A stretch of 64,000 bases of DNA, from the NCBI RefSeq assembly GCF_028823685.1, contig NZ_JAPEHZ010000001.1, positions 62,001 to 126,000 of the forward strand, written 5' to 3'. This stretch comes from Tenacibaculum sp. L6 (GTDB lineage Bacteria > Bacteroidota > Bacteroidia > Flavobacteriales > Flavobacteriaceae). The position numbers and the translations under genes were made by a program. The notes under the pieces were generated by a model, which was not told where the DNA came from, did no database searches, and was given only the letters and a program-made list of their open reading frames with translations. Each line of letters begins with the position of its first letter. The first letter of the stretch is position 1. Of this stretch, positions 25,450 to 33,857 are shown one piece after another.

Positions 25450-26409
25450 TTATGGTAAAAGAACACTGCTCACTACGTGAACCACCCCATTTGTTCCTTG
25501 CACATCGGTTAAAGATATTGTTACTGATTGCCCCGAAGTTGTTTCTAACTTAGCTCCGTTAGTCAAATCAACAGTCACTATGTTTCCATCAAACATTGTG
25601 ATTTCTTGATTATCGGTTAATTCATCTGATTGTACATTTCCTCCTGCAAATACATGATATTTTAACACCGCCTCTAATGTTGCGATTGGAATATCTGCTA
25701 ACGAGTTCCAAGAATCATTACTATCTAACAATGCTTGAAAAGCATCATTTGTTGGAGCGAATATTGTATAAGGTCCTTCTTGACTTAATAAAGAAACAAA
25801 ATCCGTAGTATGACGATCATCTGTTAATGCTGCTACTAAAGAAGTAAAACCACTATTATTTAATGCTAAAGTCACTACATTAGGAGGTAACATCACCTTA
25901 TCGATTGTATGAATAACCCCATTAGAAGCCATAATATCTGTAGCAATCGGTTTAGAATCTCCATTAAACTCTACTGCTCCATCAACTTCTACTTGCAATG
26001 ACAACACCTCATCATTTGGACCTGTAGACAACGTATTTACATACGTATTGGATAAATCAGCTGCTTTTACTTCACCACTTATCACATGAAACAACAATAC
26101 TGATTTTAATGTTTCTACTGGAATATCATCTAAAGAACTCCACGAGTCATTACTATCTAACAACGCTTGAAATGCTGCGTTTGTAGGCGCAAAAACCGTA
26201 AATGGTCCCTCCGCTTGTAATGCTGATACTAAATCGGCCTTTTGTAAAGCAGATACAAGAATACTTAAATTGGAATCTGCAACTGCTACATCAACTATAG
26301 TTTTAGGCTTTTCTATCACCGGATCATCGTCATCACTACATGACGTTAACATACCAAAACTTAAAAACAACCCTAAAAACAACAATGAAGTTAAATTCTT
26401 AATTTTCAT
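25450..26409 (-). CDS. Lipoprotein with two fasciclin (FAS1) domains
   Basis: The 319-residue protein has a lipoprotein signal (lipobox LTSC) and an acidic DDDD linker. Two FAS1 repeats follow (about residues 38-175 and 178-319), each with GPFTVFAPTNAAFQALLDS-like and FHVISGEV or YHVFAG segments. FAS1 domains mediate adhesion or small-molecule binding; a FAS1 protein from marine bacteria and algae can bind carotenoids, so its place ahead of crtI is notable. It is the first gene after the promoter region at 26556-26602. Confidence 0.92.
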   Translation of the reverse strand: MKIKNLTSLLFLGLFLSFGMLTSCSDDDDPVIEKPKTIVDVAVADSNLSILVSALQKADLVSALQAEGPFTVFAPTNAAFQALLDSNDSWSSLDDIPVETLKSVLLFHVISGEVKAADLSNTYVNTLSTGPNDEVLSLQVEVDGAVEFNGDSKPIATDIMASNGVIHTIDKVMLPPNVVTLALNNSGFTSLVAALTDDRHTTDFVSLLSQEGPYTIFAPTNDAFQALLDSNDSWNSLADIPIATLEAVLKYHVFAGGNVQSDELTDNQEITMFDGNIVTVDLTNGAKLETTSGQSVTISLTDVQGTNGVVHVVSSVLLP

Positions 26410-26477
26410 AATTACACACTTTAAATTAATGCTTACTCTTTTTACTTTTTATAGTCTATTTTTCAGCTTCGATAGAC

Positions 26478-26511
26478 TTTGTTTATTTTTTTAAAAAAAC
26501 AGTTAAACAAA
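26478..26511. promoter_or_regulatory. Second copy of the inverted-repeat operator in the FAS1 leader
   Basis: A perfect TTTGTTTA-N18-TAAACAAA lies between the proposed transcription start (about 26549) and the FAS1 ATG (26409). The arm length and spacer match those of the site at 14034-14067 exactly. A repressor bound here would act as a roadblock, or cooperate with the upstream site. Confidence 0.6.
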
Positions 26512-26555
26512 ATAAGTTTGACTAAAAAATATGCCTTGAAAACCAAAACATTATC

Positions 26556-26602
26556 CAAAATTACATTTTTTTTTTAATAAAAACAAAAAATAAATAAACA
26601 AA
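26556..26602 (-). promoter_or_regulatory. CarH-type promoter-operator module of the FAS1-carotenoid genes
   Basis: On the minus strand the arms TTTGTTTA (26602-26595) and TAAAAAAA (26576-26569; 7 of 8 positions) are separated by 18 bp. They are followed by 5 bp and TAATTTTG (26563-26556), a good -7 box. TTTG at 26587-26584 could be the -33 box, with a 20-bp spacer. The 5-bp gap, the 18-bp spacer and the box order equal those of the module at 14021-14067. The left arm is T-rich, so on its own it would be weak evidence. Confidence 0.6.
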
Positions 26603-26622
26603 AGTTGATTAGGTAAAATTTT

Positions 26623-27516
26623 TTAATATTTATTTAAGAACTCTTTTAAAGAAGGATGAACTGATATTTTTGCTTTAAAATCAACATTATCAACAGTCAT
26701 AGCTTTATTACCTATTGCTATTAACTCATGTTCTGTATTCATAAGCGCTCTTTCAATTTCTGAAAAATATTCTTGCACCTTATCATCATAGGGTTGAACT
26801 GTCATAGAAGTAATAAAACAAATTTTCGCATCACTTTTAAAAAAGTGATCTAAATTATCTAAAGGCAAACTCTGCCCTAAATAAATTGTATTATACCCCC
26901 TTAATGTAAGTTCATAATTTAGATATATTAAACCTAATTCGTGTACTTCATTTTCTGGCAAGAACAACACATAAGTAACTTCCGAATTGTTATTAGAATA
27001 CTCTAACTTCTCTATATTGATTTGTATTTTTTGAACAATTAAGTTAGAAATAAAATGCTCATGCGCCGGTAATAAAGTATCTGTTTGCCACAAGAGCCCT
27101 ATATGATTTAGAAAAGGAACAAAAACATCTTTAAAAATCTCTCTAAATGTTTTTCTTTTCAACAAACTGTTGTAAGTATTATTAAACAATGTTTTATCGA
27201 ACTGAAACATTGCCATTTTAAAGGAATTTATTGCCTCGTCATTTACCGCCATTTTAAAAGCCAACTCTCTCGCCTTTAAAATTATAGTATTATCAGACAT
27301 TTCTGCTATCTTGGAAATTTTGATATTGTTTTGATTCAACAAAACAACATTTAAAAGTTTCTGTAAATTCTCAGAAGAATAGTAACGAATATTTGTATCA
27401 GTTCTTTCAGGCGACAGCAAATTATAGCGCTTCTCCCAAATACGGATTGTATGCGCTTTGATTCCTGAAATATTTTCTAGGTCTTTAATCGTAAATGTCG
27501 ACTTAATATTGTTCAA
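26623..27516 (-). CDS. carH: MerR-family B12-binding photoreceptor regulator (CarH/LitR type)
   Basis: The 297-residue protein has a MerR helix-turn-helix (FTIKDLENISGIKAHTIRIW, residues 9-28), a helical B12-binding cap with W143-x9-E153-H154 (the CarH signature) and a cobalamin-binding domain with ExHxxG (H192 as lower ligand). CarH proteins bind adenosylcobalamin, repress DNA in the dark and fall apart in light. I choose TTG at 27516: no ATG precedes the helix-turn-helix, and homologues begin MNN. It is placed upstream of the FAS1-carotenoid genes and probably controls the whole island and itself. Confidence 0.92.
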   Translation of the reverse strand: MNNIKSTFTIKDLENISGIKAHTIRIWEKRYNLLSPERTDTNIRYYSSENLQKLLNVVLLNQNNIKISKIAEMSDNTIILKARELAFKMAVNDEAINSFKMAMFQFDKTLFNNTYNSLLKRKTFREIFKDVFVPFLNHIGLLWQTDTLLPAHEHFISNLIVQKIQINIEKLEYSNNNSEVTYVLFLPENEVHELGLIYLNYELTLRGYNTIYLGQSLPLDNLDHFFKSDAKICFITSMTVQPYDDKVQEYFSEIERALMNTEHELIAIGNKAMTVDNVDFKAKISVHPSLKEFLNKY

Positions 27517-27545
27517 TGCTTTTTGTTTTCTATTAAACAAATATA
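27508..27545 (-). promoter_or_regulatory. carH -7 box and degenerate operator (possible autorepression)
   Basis: On the minus strand TATATTTG (27545-27538) fits the -7 consensus. A TAAACAAA arm on the plus strand (27534-27541) overlaps it, and the partner at 27508-27515 reads ATTGTTCA, 6 of 8 positions, again with an 18-bp spacer. The site would cover the start region and the TTG codon. This is the weakest of the four sites. Confidence 0.35.
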
Positions 27546-27628
27546 CAAATTTCTTTAAATTAAGAATCAACCCTCTACTTCTGAACTATATTATCACTAT
27601 TTTTGATTAGATTTTTCACAATTTACCT

Positions 27629-28579
27629 ATGATTTTTCAAACTCATATTCCTTTAAAAAAACAAAAAAACCATTTAATTAATTACAATTCTAAACTGTTA
27701 TTGTTAGGGTCTTGTTTTTCTGAAAACATTGGTAATAAATTGTCGTATTACAAGTTTCAAACACAACAAAACCCTTTCGGAATTTTATTTCACCCCAAAG
27801 CCATTGAAACCTTCATTACAAAAGTCATCAATGAAGAGAAGTATACCGAAAGTGATGTCTTTTTTCACAATGAACGCTGGCACTGTTTTGATGCACATTC
27901 GGTAGTGAGTTCGACTTCAAAAGAGGAATTATTAAATACTCTTAACACCAATATTAACTCTACATATCAGCATTTAAAAAATACTTCTCACATAATTATT
28001 ACATTAGGAACTGCATGGGTATATCGTGAAATAGCTACAGATACATTGGTTGCTAACTGCCATAAAATTCCGCAGAAAAAATTTTTGAAAGAATTACTAA
28101 CTGTTGAAGAAGTTTCAGAAAGCTTGGAAGCGATTAATTCTTTAATCAAATCTATAAATCCAGAAACAACAATTATTTATACAGTTTCACCCGTTCGTCA
28201 TATTAAAGACGGATTTATAGAAAACCAACGTAGTAAAGCGCATTTACTTTCGGCTATTCATCAAGTAGTTGAATCAAGAAACAATACTCATTACTTTTCC
28301 TCGTATGAAATTATGATGGATGAATTGCGTGATTATCGTTTTTATGCTGAAGACATGATTCACCCAAACCAAACAGCAATCGATTATATTTGGGAAAAAT
28401 TCTCAGAAGTTTGGTTTAGCGAGGAAACTTTAGAAACTATGAAAGGAGTTGAAACTATTCAAAAAGGATTAACGCATAGACCTTTCAACCCTAATTCTGA
28501 AGCGCATCAATTATTTTTAAAAAAATTACAACAAAAAAAGGAAACACTTTTACAAGCATTTCCTTTTATGAATTTTTAG
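27629..28579 (+). CDS. GSCFA-domain protein
   Basis: The 316-residue protein carries the GSCFA signature itself as LLLGSCFSENIGNKLSYYKF, followed by NPFGILFHP. It also has FITLGTAWVY-like IIITLGTAWVYRE, TVSPVRHIKDG and HPNQTAIDYIW. GSCFA domains resemble SGNH-type hydrolases and are widespread in Bacteroidota, but the substrate is unknown. It is divergent from carH and convergent with the rhodanese gene. Confidence 0.9.
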   Translation: MIFQTHIPLKKQKNHLINYNSKLLLLGSCFSENIGNKLSYYKFQTQQNPFGILFHPKAIETFITKVINEEKYTESDVFFHNERWHCFDAHSVVSSTSKEELLNTLNTNINSTYQHLKNTSHIIITLGTAWVYREIATDTLVANCHKIPQKKFLKELLTVEEVSESLEAINSLIKSINPETTIIYTVSPVRHIKDGFIENQRSKAHLLSAIHQVVESRNNTHYFSSYEIMMDELRDYRFYAEDMIHPNQTAIDYIWEKFSEVWFSEETLETMKGVETIQKGLTHRPFNPNSEAHQLFLKKLQQKKETLLQAFPFMNF

Positions 28580-28587
28580 TTCGTTTT

Positions 28588-28905
28588 TTACTTACTCACT
28601 AAGTATTGATCTACATTTTGCCATGGACCACCGTTAATTACATCTACTCCATGATTTTGTAAAAACTGAGTTGCTTGTCCGCTTCTACCACCACTTCTAC
28701 AAACTGCAATTACTGGTTTATTCCACGATTTAATTTCATCAACATTTAAAGGAATGGTTGCTAACACGATGTGTTTAGCTCCTTCACTATGCCCTTCATT
28801 CCATTCTGCTAAAGTTCTTACATCTAATACTACCGCTCCTTTAGCTAAATATTCCTGTATTTCGTTACTCATATCTTTCTTTCTAAATAAATTAAATAAT
28901 CCCAT
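28588..28905 (-). CDS. Rhodanese-like domain protein
   Basis: The 105-residue single-domain rhodanese has the active-site Cys69 in VIAVCRSGGRSGQ and the domain markers VVLDVRTLAEWNEGHSEGAKH. It would transfer sulfane sulfur, probably in the cytosol. The start at 28905 (MGLFNLF) lies 1 bp after the phenylalanine hydroxylase stop; the longer frame would overlap that gene. It is likely co-transcribed with it. Confidence 0.88.
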   Translation of the reverse strand: MGLFNLFRKKDMSNEIQEYLAKGAVVLDVRTLAEWNEGHSEGAKHIVLATIPLNVDEIKSWNKPVIAVCRSGGRSGQATQFLQNHGVDVINGGPWQNVDQYLVSK

Positions 28906-28906
28906 G

Positions 28907-30673
28907 TTATGCTTCTTGGTAATTCTCCAACAAAAGTAAGCCGTTTTCAATTAACGTTGTGTAACTCTTGTTACTTTTCATCGATTCAAGGTAGTTACGT
29001 AACGTATCTTTTATTGAAAAATTATTCATTACGGCTAACTCCAATAATTCTAAAGGCAGTAACCAATCGTTTTTAAACTGAGAACTTACTTCATTAAAAA
29101 TTCCTTGAACTTTCTCCTCAGAAACTGTGCCAGCCTTTCTCATCATCCTCACTTCATTATACAAACTATATAATTTTTTATCTGATTCTGAATACTGAAT
29201 CTTATGAGTTTTTGTTTCTGACACTTTTCCTACATCACCAAACGAGGTTATATCTGCAGGTCCTGCAAAAGCAGAAAAAGCAGAAACGACATCAACTCCA
29301 ACCGCCATATCATACACTCCCCAATCTGGGTGAAACAATACAGTATCACCATGAGTTACGGTACAGTCTTTAAAAGATATCAATAAAATCCTACCTCGTA
29401 AATCTCTGGTTCCTGTAATTACTTCTCCTTCTACTTTTATTCCGCCTTCAAACTCTAAAGCAACCTGCTCTCCTTCATAAATCCCGTAGGCTTTCAAATC
29501 ACGAGGACTCATATTTTCTATCGGAATATTAATTCCTTTTAGCTTCCCTATCGGACTTCCAAAACCTTCTGCGTGGTAATTTGTTCCGTGACCTATCAAC
29601 TCTTTATCTCTATTTGCTAACGCAGTAGGACCTGTTGTTTGTATATAAATGGCTTTATTATTCTCATCAGTTATTACATTGGTAAAAACCCCTGACACCT
29701 GAATTCCTGTACTTAACTCGATAGTTCCTAAATTTTTAGAATCAATGAGTTTTTCAATTCCTTTTAGTCCTCCTGTTCTGATAGCCATTTTATTAGCAAA
29801 TTGCTCCAATACTAAACTTAAATGAGCAAAATCTGGCGTTACAAATAATTGAGGTTGCGGCTTCGTGATATCAAAGTTTACATTAGCAGCATCTAATGTA
29901 TATGCAACTTTTTCTACCTCATCTTTCATACACCATTTACTCTCTCCTATTGAAGATAACAATCCCGCTCCATAAATTTTCGGATTTTCGAGAGTCCCTA
30001 TCAACCCATACTCCACTGTCCACCAGTGAAGATTTCTAATCTGAGCCATTTCCGAAAGCTCTCCCATATTATCTTGTAACCACTCTACTTTCTCTTGCGC
30101 TTCATCAATCTCTTCTTGGGTAGAATTTGGATCTTCCTTTAGAATAGATAATAAACGAATAGCTTCATACATTTCATAATCTTTCGCTGATGAAATTGCC
30201 TTGGCTCCAATTTCTCCAAAACGACGTAAATACTCTGCATATTCTGGATTTGCAATAATAGGTGCATGGCCAGCTGCTTCGTGAATAATATCAGGTGCCG
30301 GTGTATATTCTATATGGTCAATCGTACGCATATCTGATGCGATTACCAGTACATTGTATGCTTGAAATTCCATAAAAGCATTTGGCGGAATAAATCCATC
30401 TACCGATACTGCCGCCCAACCTATTTCTTTCAAAATACGGTTCATTCCTTGCATATGAGGAATTTTTTCAACTGAAATTCCTGTTTTTTTCAGTCCATCT
30501 ATATATGAAGCATGCGCTACTTTACCAAGGTAATCTACATTCATTCGCATTACATAACGCCATACGGCTTGGTTTTGCGCAGTGTACTCGTCATACGGTT
30601 GTTTTACTACGAATTTATGTAAGTGCTTGGGTAGCTTTTTGGTAACTTCGTTTAATTCAAAATGAGGTTCCAT
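28907..30673 (-). CDS. phhA: Aromatic amino acid hydroxylase (phenylalanine 4-monooxygenase)
   Basis: The 588-residue protein has an N-terminal pterin-dependent hydroxylase domain with iron ligands His131 and His136 (IIHEAAGH) and Glu221 (TVEYGLIG). A C-terminal region of about 300 residues is typical of Bacteroidota versions and has no assigned role. It would convert phenylalanine to tyrosine using tetrahydrobiopterin or a similar pterin. That fits the folE and PTPS-II genes at 10776-11850 as cofactor sources (inferred). It forms a pair with the rhodanese gene. Confidence 0.93.
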   Translation of the reverse strand: MEPHFELNEVTKKLPKHLHKFVVKQPYDEYTAQNQAVWRYVMRMNVDYLGKVAHASYIDGLKKTGISVEKIPHMQGMNRILKEIGWAAVSVDGFIPPNAFMEFQAYNVLVIASDMRTIDHIEYTPAPDIIHEAAGHAPIIANPEYAEYLRRFGEIGAKAISSAKDYEMYEAIRLLSILKEDPNSTQEEIDEAQEKVEWLQDNMGELSEMAQIRNLHWWTVEYGLIGTLENPKIYGAGLLSSIGESKWCMKDEVEKVAYTLDAANVNFDITKPQPQLFVTPDFAHLSLVLEQFANKMAIRTGGLKGIEKLIDSKNLGTIELSTGIQVSGVFTNVITDENNKAIYIQTTGPTALANRDKELIGHGTNYHAEGFGSPIGKLKGINIPIENMSPRDLKAYGIYEGEQVALEFEGGIKVEGEVITGTRDLRGRILLISFKDCTVTHGDTVLFHPDWGVYDMAVGVDVVSAFSAFAGPADITSFGDVGKVSETKTHKIQYSESDKKLYSLYNEVRMMRKAGTVSEEKVQGIFNEVSSQFKNDWLLPLELLELAVMNNFSIKDTLRNYLESMKSNKSYTTLIENGLLLLENYQEA

Positions 30674-30802
30674 AATGTTGTTTGTTTTGCTCTGTAAATT
30701 TAGGATTTTTATAGTTTACAAAAAATTGATATCCGTTAAATTCTAAATTTCTTATATTTACTAATGCACAGTAGTTCTAAAAAAAATTAAAAACAATTTG
30801 CT

Positions 30803-31063
30803 ATGGGTTTTGGAGGATCAGTATCAGCAATGATAACCAGTTTAAAAAACAACAAAAGAAAAAGAGTAAGTGCTTTTGAAAAGCTTGAACGATTTCAAAA
30901 AGAAAATAATGATACGCTACACTTTAAAAAATCTGCTAGTAAAAAGCAACTGGAAGAAATCCGTATAAAAACAAAAAGAGAAAATCAGATTGTATGGATA
31001 AAAAACCTCGTTTTTCTAGTTGTCATCTTTTCAATATTGTTTTACCTTATAAACCTACTATAA
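30803..31063 (+). CDS. Small membrane protein of unknown function
   Basis: The 86-residue protein has a basic N-terminal half (MGFGGSVSAMITSLKNNKRKR, then FKKSASKKQLEEIRIKTKRE) and one C-terminal membrane helix (IKNLVFLVVIFSILFYLINLL). I recognise it only as a flavobacterial conserved hypothetical protein. It stands alone, divergent from the phenylalanine hydroxylase gene, and ends at a strong terminator. Confidence 0.7.
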   Translation: MGFGGSVSAMITSLKNNKRKRVSAFEKLERFQKENNDTLHFKKSASKKQLEEIRIKTKRENQIVWIKNLVFLVVIFSILFYLINLL

Positions 31064-31066
31064 TAA

Positions 31067-31098
31067 AAAAGTGACACCTGCTAGCAAGTGTCACTTTT
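31067..31098. terminator. Bidirectional terminator
   Basis: The stem AAAAGTGACAC pairs with GTGTCACTTTT, with a short inner stem TG/CA, and is flanked by A and T tracts. It lies between the convergent genes ending at 31063 and 31120. Confidence 0.85.
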
Positions 31099-31119
31099 AC
31101 TTTTATTTATCTAACTGTA

Positions 31120-31623
31120 TTATTTACCTTGAACGATATTATAGTTAATTCCAATTCCAATCGAAGTCGGCTCAATACCATCTGTAGCTACACTTTGGTA
31201 GTATCCGTAAATATTCCATTCGTCATCATGGTATCCTATTTCTGGTCTGTAATAAAAACCTCCTTCATCTCCTTCGGTTAAGAAACCATAACCAATATCG
31301 GTTCCTAAGAAAAAGTTTTCTGTAGGGTAAAACCTAAACAATCCTGCTAACGGAATAACTCCAACATCAGCAAACTGAAGCAATCCTTCTTCTTTACCAA
31401 AATAATGTGTATATCCTGTCGATACTCCAATAGCAAAACTTTCAGTATCTAAGAATTGGTATTTTAAATCTGCTCCTAATGCAAAAGACGAAATATCAGA
31501 CATATCACCTACTGGTAAACCACCATGAATACCCATCTTTAACCAATTTGTTCCTTCTCCTACCTGAGCTTTTACCATTGTAAAACTTGTTATTGCTACT
31601 ACTAATAAAATTAATTTTTTCAT
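31120..31623 (-). CDS. Small outer-membrane beta-barrel protein
   Basis: The 167-residue protein has a signal peptide (LILLVVAITSFTMVKAQ) and alternating amphipathic beta-strands such as FAIGVSTGYTHYFG, FFLGTDIGYGFL and IGIGINYNIV. It looks like an eight-stranded barrel of the OmpW/OmpA-N type, with no enzymatic motif. It is probably a structural or pore protein. Confidence 0.78.
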   Translation of the reverse strand: MKKLILLVVAITSFTMVKAQVGEGTNWLKMGIHGGLPVGDMSDISSFALGADLKYQFLDTESFAIGVSTGYTHYFGKEEGLLQFADVGVIPLAGLFRFYPTENFFLGTDIGYGFLTEGDEGGFYYRPEIGYHDDEWNIYGYYQSVATDGIEPTSIGIGINYNIVQGK

Positions 31624-31757
31624 GTTATTGTTTTTAAGTTACACTGCAAAACTAAACAGAGAAGCAACCTCAAATTATCTCTTTTCATACAAATCTTAAC
31701 TCAATTCATTTTTTATGTTTAATCCATATTCATTACAGGTATTTTAATTCAAAGAAG

Positions 31758-31765
31758 TAAATTTG
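31758..31765 (+). promoter_or_regulatory. -7 promoter box directly before gpmI (possible leaderless start)
   Basis: TAAATTTG ends 4 bp before the ATG at 31770, so transcription would begin at or next to the start codon. No clear -33 TTTG is seen. Confidence 0.4.
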
Positions 31766-31769
31766 CAAC

Positions 31770-33287
31770 ATGAACAAGAAAGTAATACTTATGATTTTGG
31801 ATGGTTGGGGAATTACCCAAGATCCAAAAGTTTCGGCTATATATAATGCGAAAACTCCTTTTATAAATTCTTTATACGATAAATTTCCACATGCACAATT
31901 AAGAACTGATGGTGAGCATGTTGGTTTACCTGAAGGTCAAATGGGAAATTCGGAAGTAGGCCACATGAACCTAGGTGCTGGTAGAATTGTGTATCAGAAT
32001 TTAGCTAAGATTAATAAAGCGGTAAAAGAAGAGACACTTGCCAAAGAATCCGAATTAGTAAATGCTTTTGAATACGCGAAAGCAAACAACAAAAACATTC
32101 ACTTTTTAGGGTTAGTTTCTAATGGAGGAATTCACTCACATATAGATCATTTAAAAGGGTTGCTAACAGCAGCTAACGATTTTGGTTTAGATAATGTGTA
32201 TTTACATGCTTTTACTGACGGACGTGATTGCGACCCTAAATCAGGGAAGTATTTCATCAACGACATTCAAAAGCACATGCAAGAAACCACGGGTGAATTG
32301 GCAACAATCACTGGTCGTTACTATGCGATGGATCGCGATAATCGTTGGGAACGCGTACAACTTGCTTACGATGCTTTAGTCAACGGAAAAGGCTCACTTT
32401 CTTCGGATGCTTTAACTAGTATTCAACAAAGCTATGACGAAGGCGTAACCGATGAATTCATCAAACCAATCATAATGGTTGATGAAAACAATCAACCAAA
32501 AACAACCATTAAAGAAGACGACGTTGTTATCTTCTTCAATTTTAGAACCGATAGAGGTCGTCAATTAACCGAAGCCTTAAATCAGAAAGACTTCCCTGAA
32601 TTCAACATGAAAAAATTACCATTGTATTTTGTTACACTAACAAATTATGATGATACTTTTAAAAACATCCATGTTGTTTACGACGGAAAAAATATTGAAA
32701 ACACCTTAGGCGAAGTCTTAGAATCAGCAGGAAAGAGTCAAATTAGAATTGCTGAAACAGAAAAATATCCGCATGTAACTTTCTTTTTCTCTGGCGGAAG
32801 AGAAGAAGAATTTAAAGGTGAAAAACGCTTGTTATGTCCATCACCAAAAGTAGCAACCTACGATTTACAACCAGAAATGAGCGCCTATGATATTCGTGAC
32901 GCCATTGTTCCTGAATTACAAAAAGGCGATGTGGATTTTGTGTGCTTAAACTTTGCCAATGGTGACATGGTAGGTCATACGGGGATTTTTGAAGCTGCTG
33001 TTAAGGCTTGCGAAGCAGTTGACTCTTGTGTAAAAGATGTAGTAACTACTGCGCTAGATAACGATTACACTACTATTCTAATCGCCGATCACGGAAACTG
33101 TGAAACGATGATTAATCCAGATGGAACACCACACACAGCGCACACTACCAATCCTGTCCCTATGATTTTAATTGACAAGGAGTTAAAATCAATAAAAAGT
33201 GGTATTTTAGGCGATGTTGCTCCAACTATTTTAAAATTAATGGGTATTGAACAACCTGAAGAAATGACACAACATTCGCTTATTTAA
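31770..33287 (+). CDS. gpmI: 2,3-bisphosphoglycerate-independent phosphoglycerate mutase
   Basis: The 505-residue glycolytic enzyme interconverts 3- and 2-phosphoglycerate using two Mn ions. The N-terminal VILMILDGWGI and the catalytic Ser61 in GQMGNSEVGHMNLGAGR are clear. HAFTDGRDCDPKSG and the C-terminal ADHGNCE and TPHTAHTTNPVP metal-binding motifs complete the set. Length is normal. It is followed 10 bp later by a thioredoxin-like lipoprotein gene. Confidence 0.97.
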   Translation: MNKKVILMILDGWGITQDPKVSAIYNAKTPFINSLYDKFPHAQLRTDGEHVGLPEGQMGNSEVGHMNLGAGRIVYQNLAKINKAVKEETLAKESELVNAFEYAKANNKNIHFLGLVSNGGIHSHIDHLKGLLTAANDFGLDNVYLHAFTDGRDCDPKSGKYFINDIQKHMQETTGELATITGRYYAMDRDNRWERVQLAYDALVNGKGSLSSDALTSIQQSYDEGVTDEFIKPIIMVDENNQPKTTIKEDDVVIFFNFRTDRGRQLTEALNQKDFPEFNMKKLPLYFVTLTNYDDTFKNIHVVYDGKNIENTLGEVLESAGKSQIRIAETEKYPHVTFFFSGGREEEFKGEKRLLCPSPKVATYDLQPEMSAYDIRDAIVPELQKGDVDFVCLNFANGDMVGHTGIFEAAVKACEAVDSCVKDVVTTALDNDYTTILIADHGNCETMINPDGTPHTAHTTNPVPMILIDKELKSIKSGILGDVAPTILKLMGIEQPEEMTQHSLI

Positions 33288-33297
33288 AATATATTTT

Positions 33298-33828
33298 ATG
33301 AACAAAATCGTGTATTTGCTTATTACTGCTTTAGTAGTATCATGTGCATCAGCACCTAAAAATCTTGCAACCAAAAACGAAAATGGAAATTTAGTAGGTA
33401 TAGCCACGAAAAAGGACCTTCAGCAAGAACCTTACGGCAGTGAATGGTTTAACGATTTTTATTCCTATTACGAAACTGATAAAAACACGGTTGAACAACT
33501 AAAACCTTATTTGAAAGATATAAAAATCAAAGCTTTTATGGGAACTTGGTGTGGAGATAGCCAAAGAGACGTTCCAAATTTTTATAAAATTTTAGACGAA
33601 GCTGATTTCAACTATAAAAACCTTGAGTTAGTTACGGTTAATCGTCAAAAGAAAGCAAACGGATTAGAAGAAGGATTTGATATTACTCATGTCCCAACCT
33701 TTATTTTTTATAAAGACGGAAAAGAAATAGGTCGTTTTGTAGAACATGCTTTAGACGACAGCTCTGTTGAAGAAGATTTCTTAAAAATACTATCGGGTCA
33801 AGAATACAAGCATCCATATCAAAAATAA
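33298..33828 (+). CDS. Thioredoxin-fold lipoprotein
   Basis: The 176-residue protein has a lipoprotein signal (lipobox VVSC) and a thioredoxin fold with active site WCGDS. It therefore keeps the first cysteine but has Ser in place of the second. VPTFIFYKDGKEIGRF holds the conserved cis-Pro. A monothiol enzyme of this kind may reduce or glutathionylate, or may have lost redox activity. It is probably co-transcribed with gpmI. Confidence 0.88.
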   Translation: MNKIVYLLITALVVSCASAPKNLATKNENGNLVGIATKKDLQQEPYGSEWFNDFYSYYETDKNTVEQLKPYLKDIKIKAFMGTWCGDSQRDVPNFYKILDEADFNYKNLELVTVNRQKKANGLEEGFDITHVPTFIFYKDGKEIGRFVEHALDDSSVEEDFLKILSGQEYKHPYQK

Positions 33829-33831
33829 CCG

Positions 33832-33839
33832 TAAATTTG
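33832..33839 (+). promoter_or_regulatory. -7 promoter box upstream of map
   Basis: TAAATTTG matches TAnnTTTG and lies 18 bp before the map ATG (33858), so map may have its own promoter. No convincing -33 box is seen. Confidence 0.35.
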
Positions 33840-33857
33840 CGCCTCAATATTTTTAAC

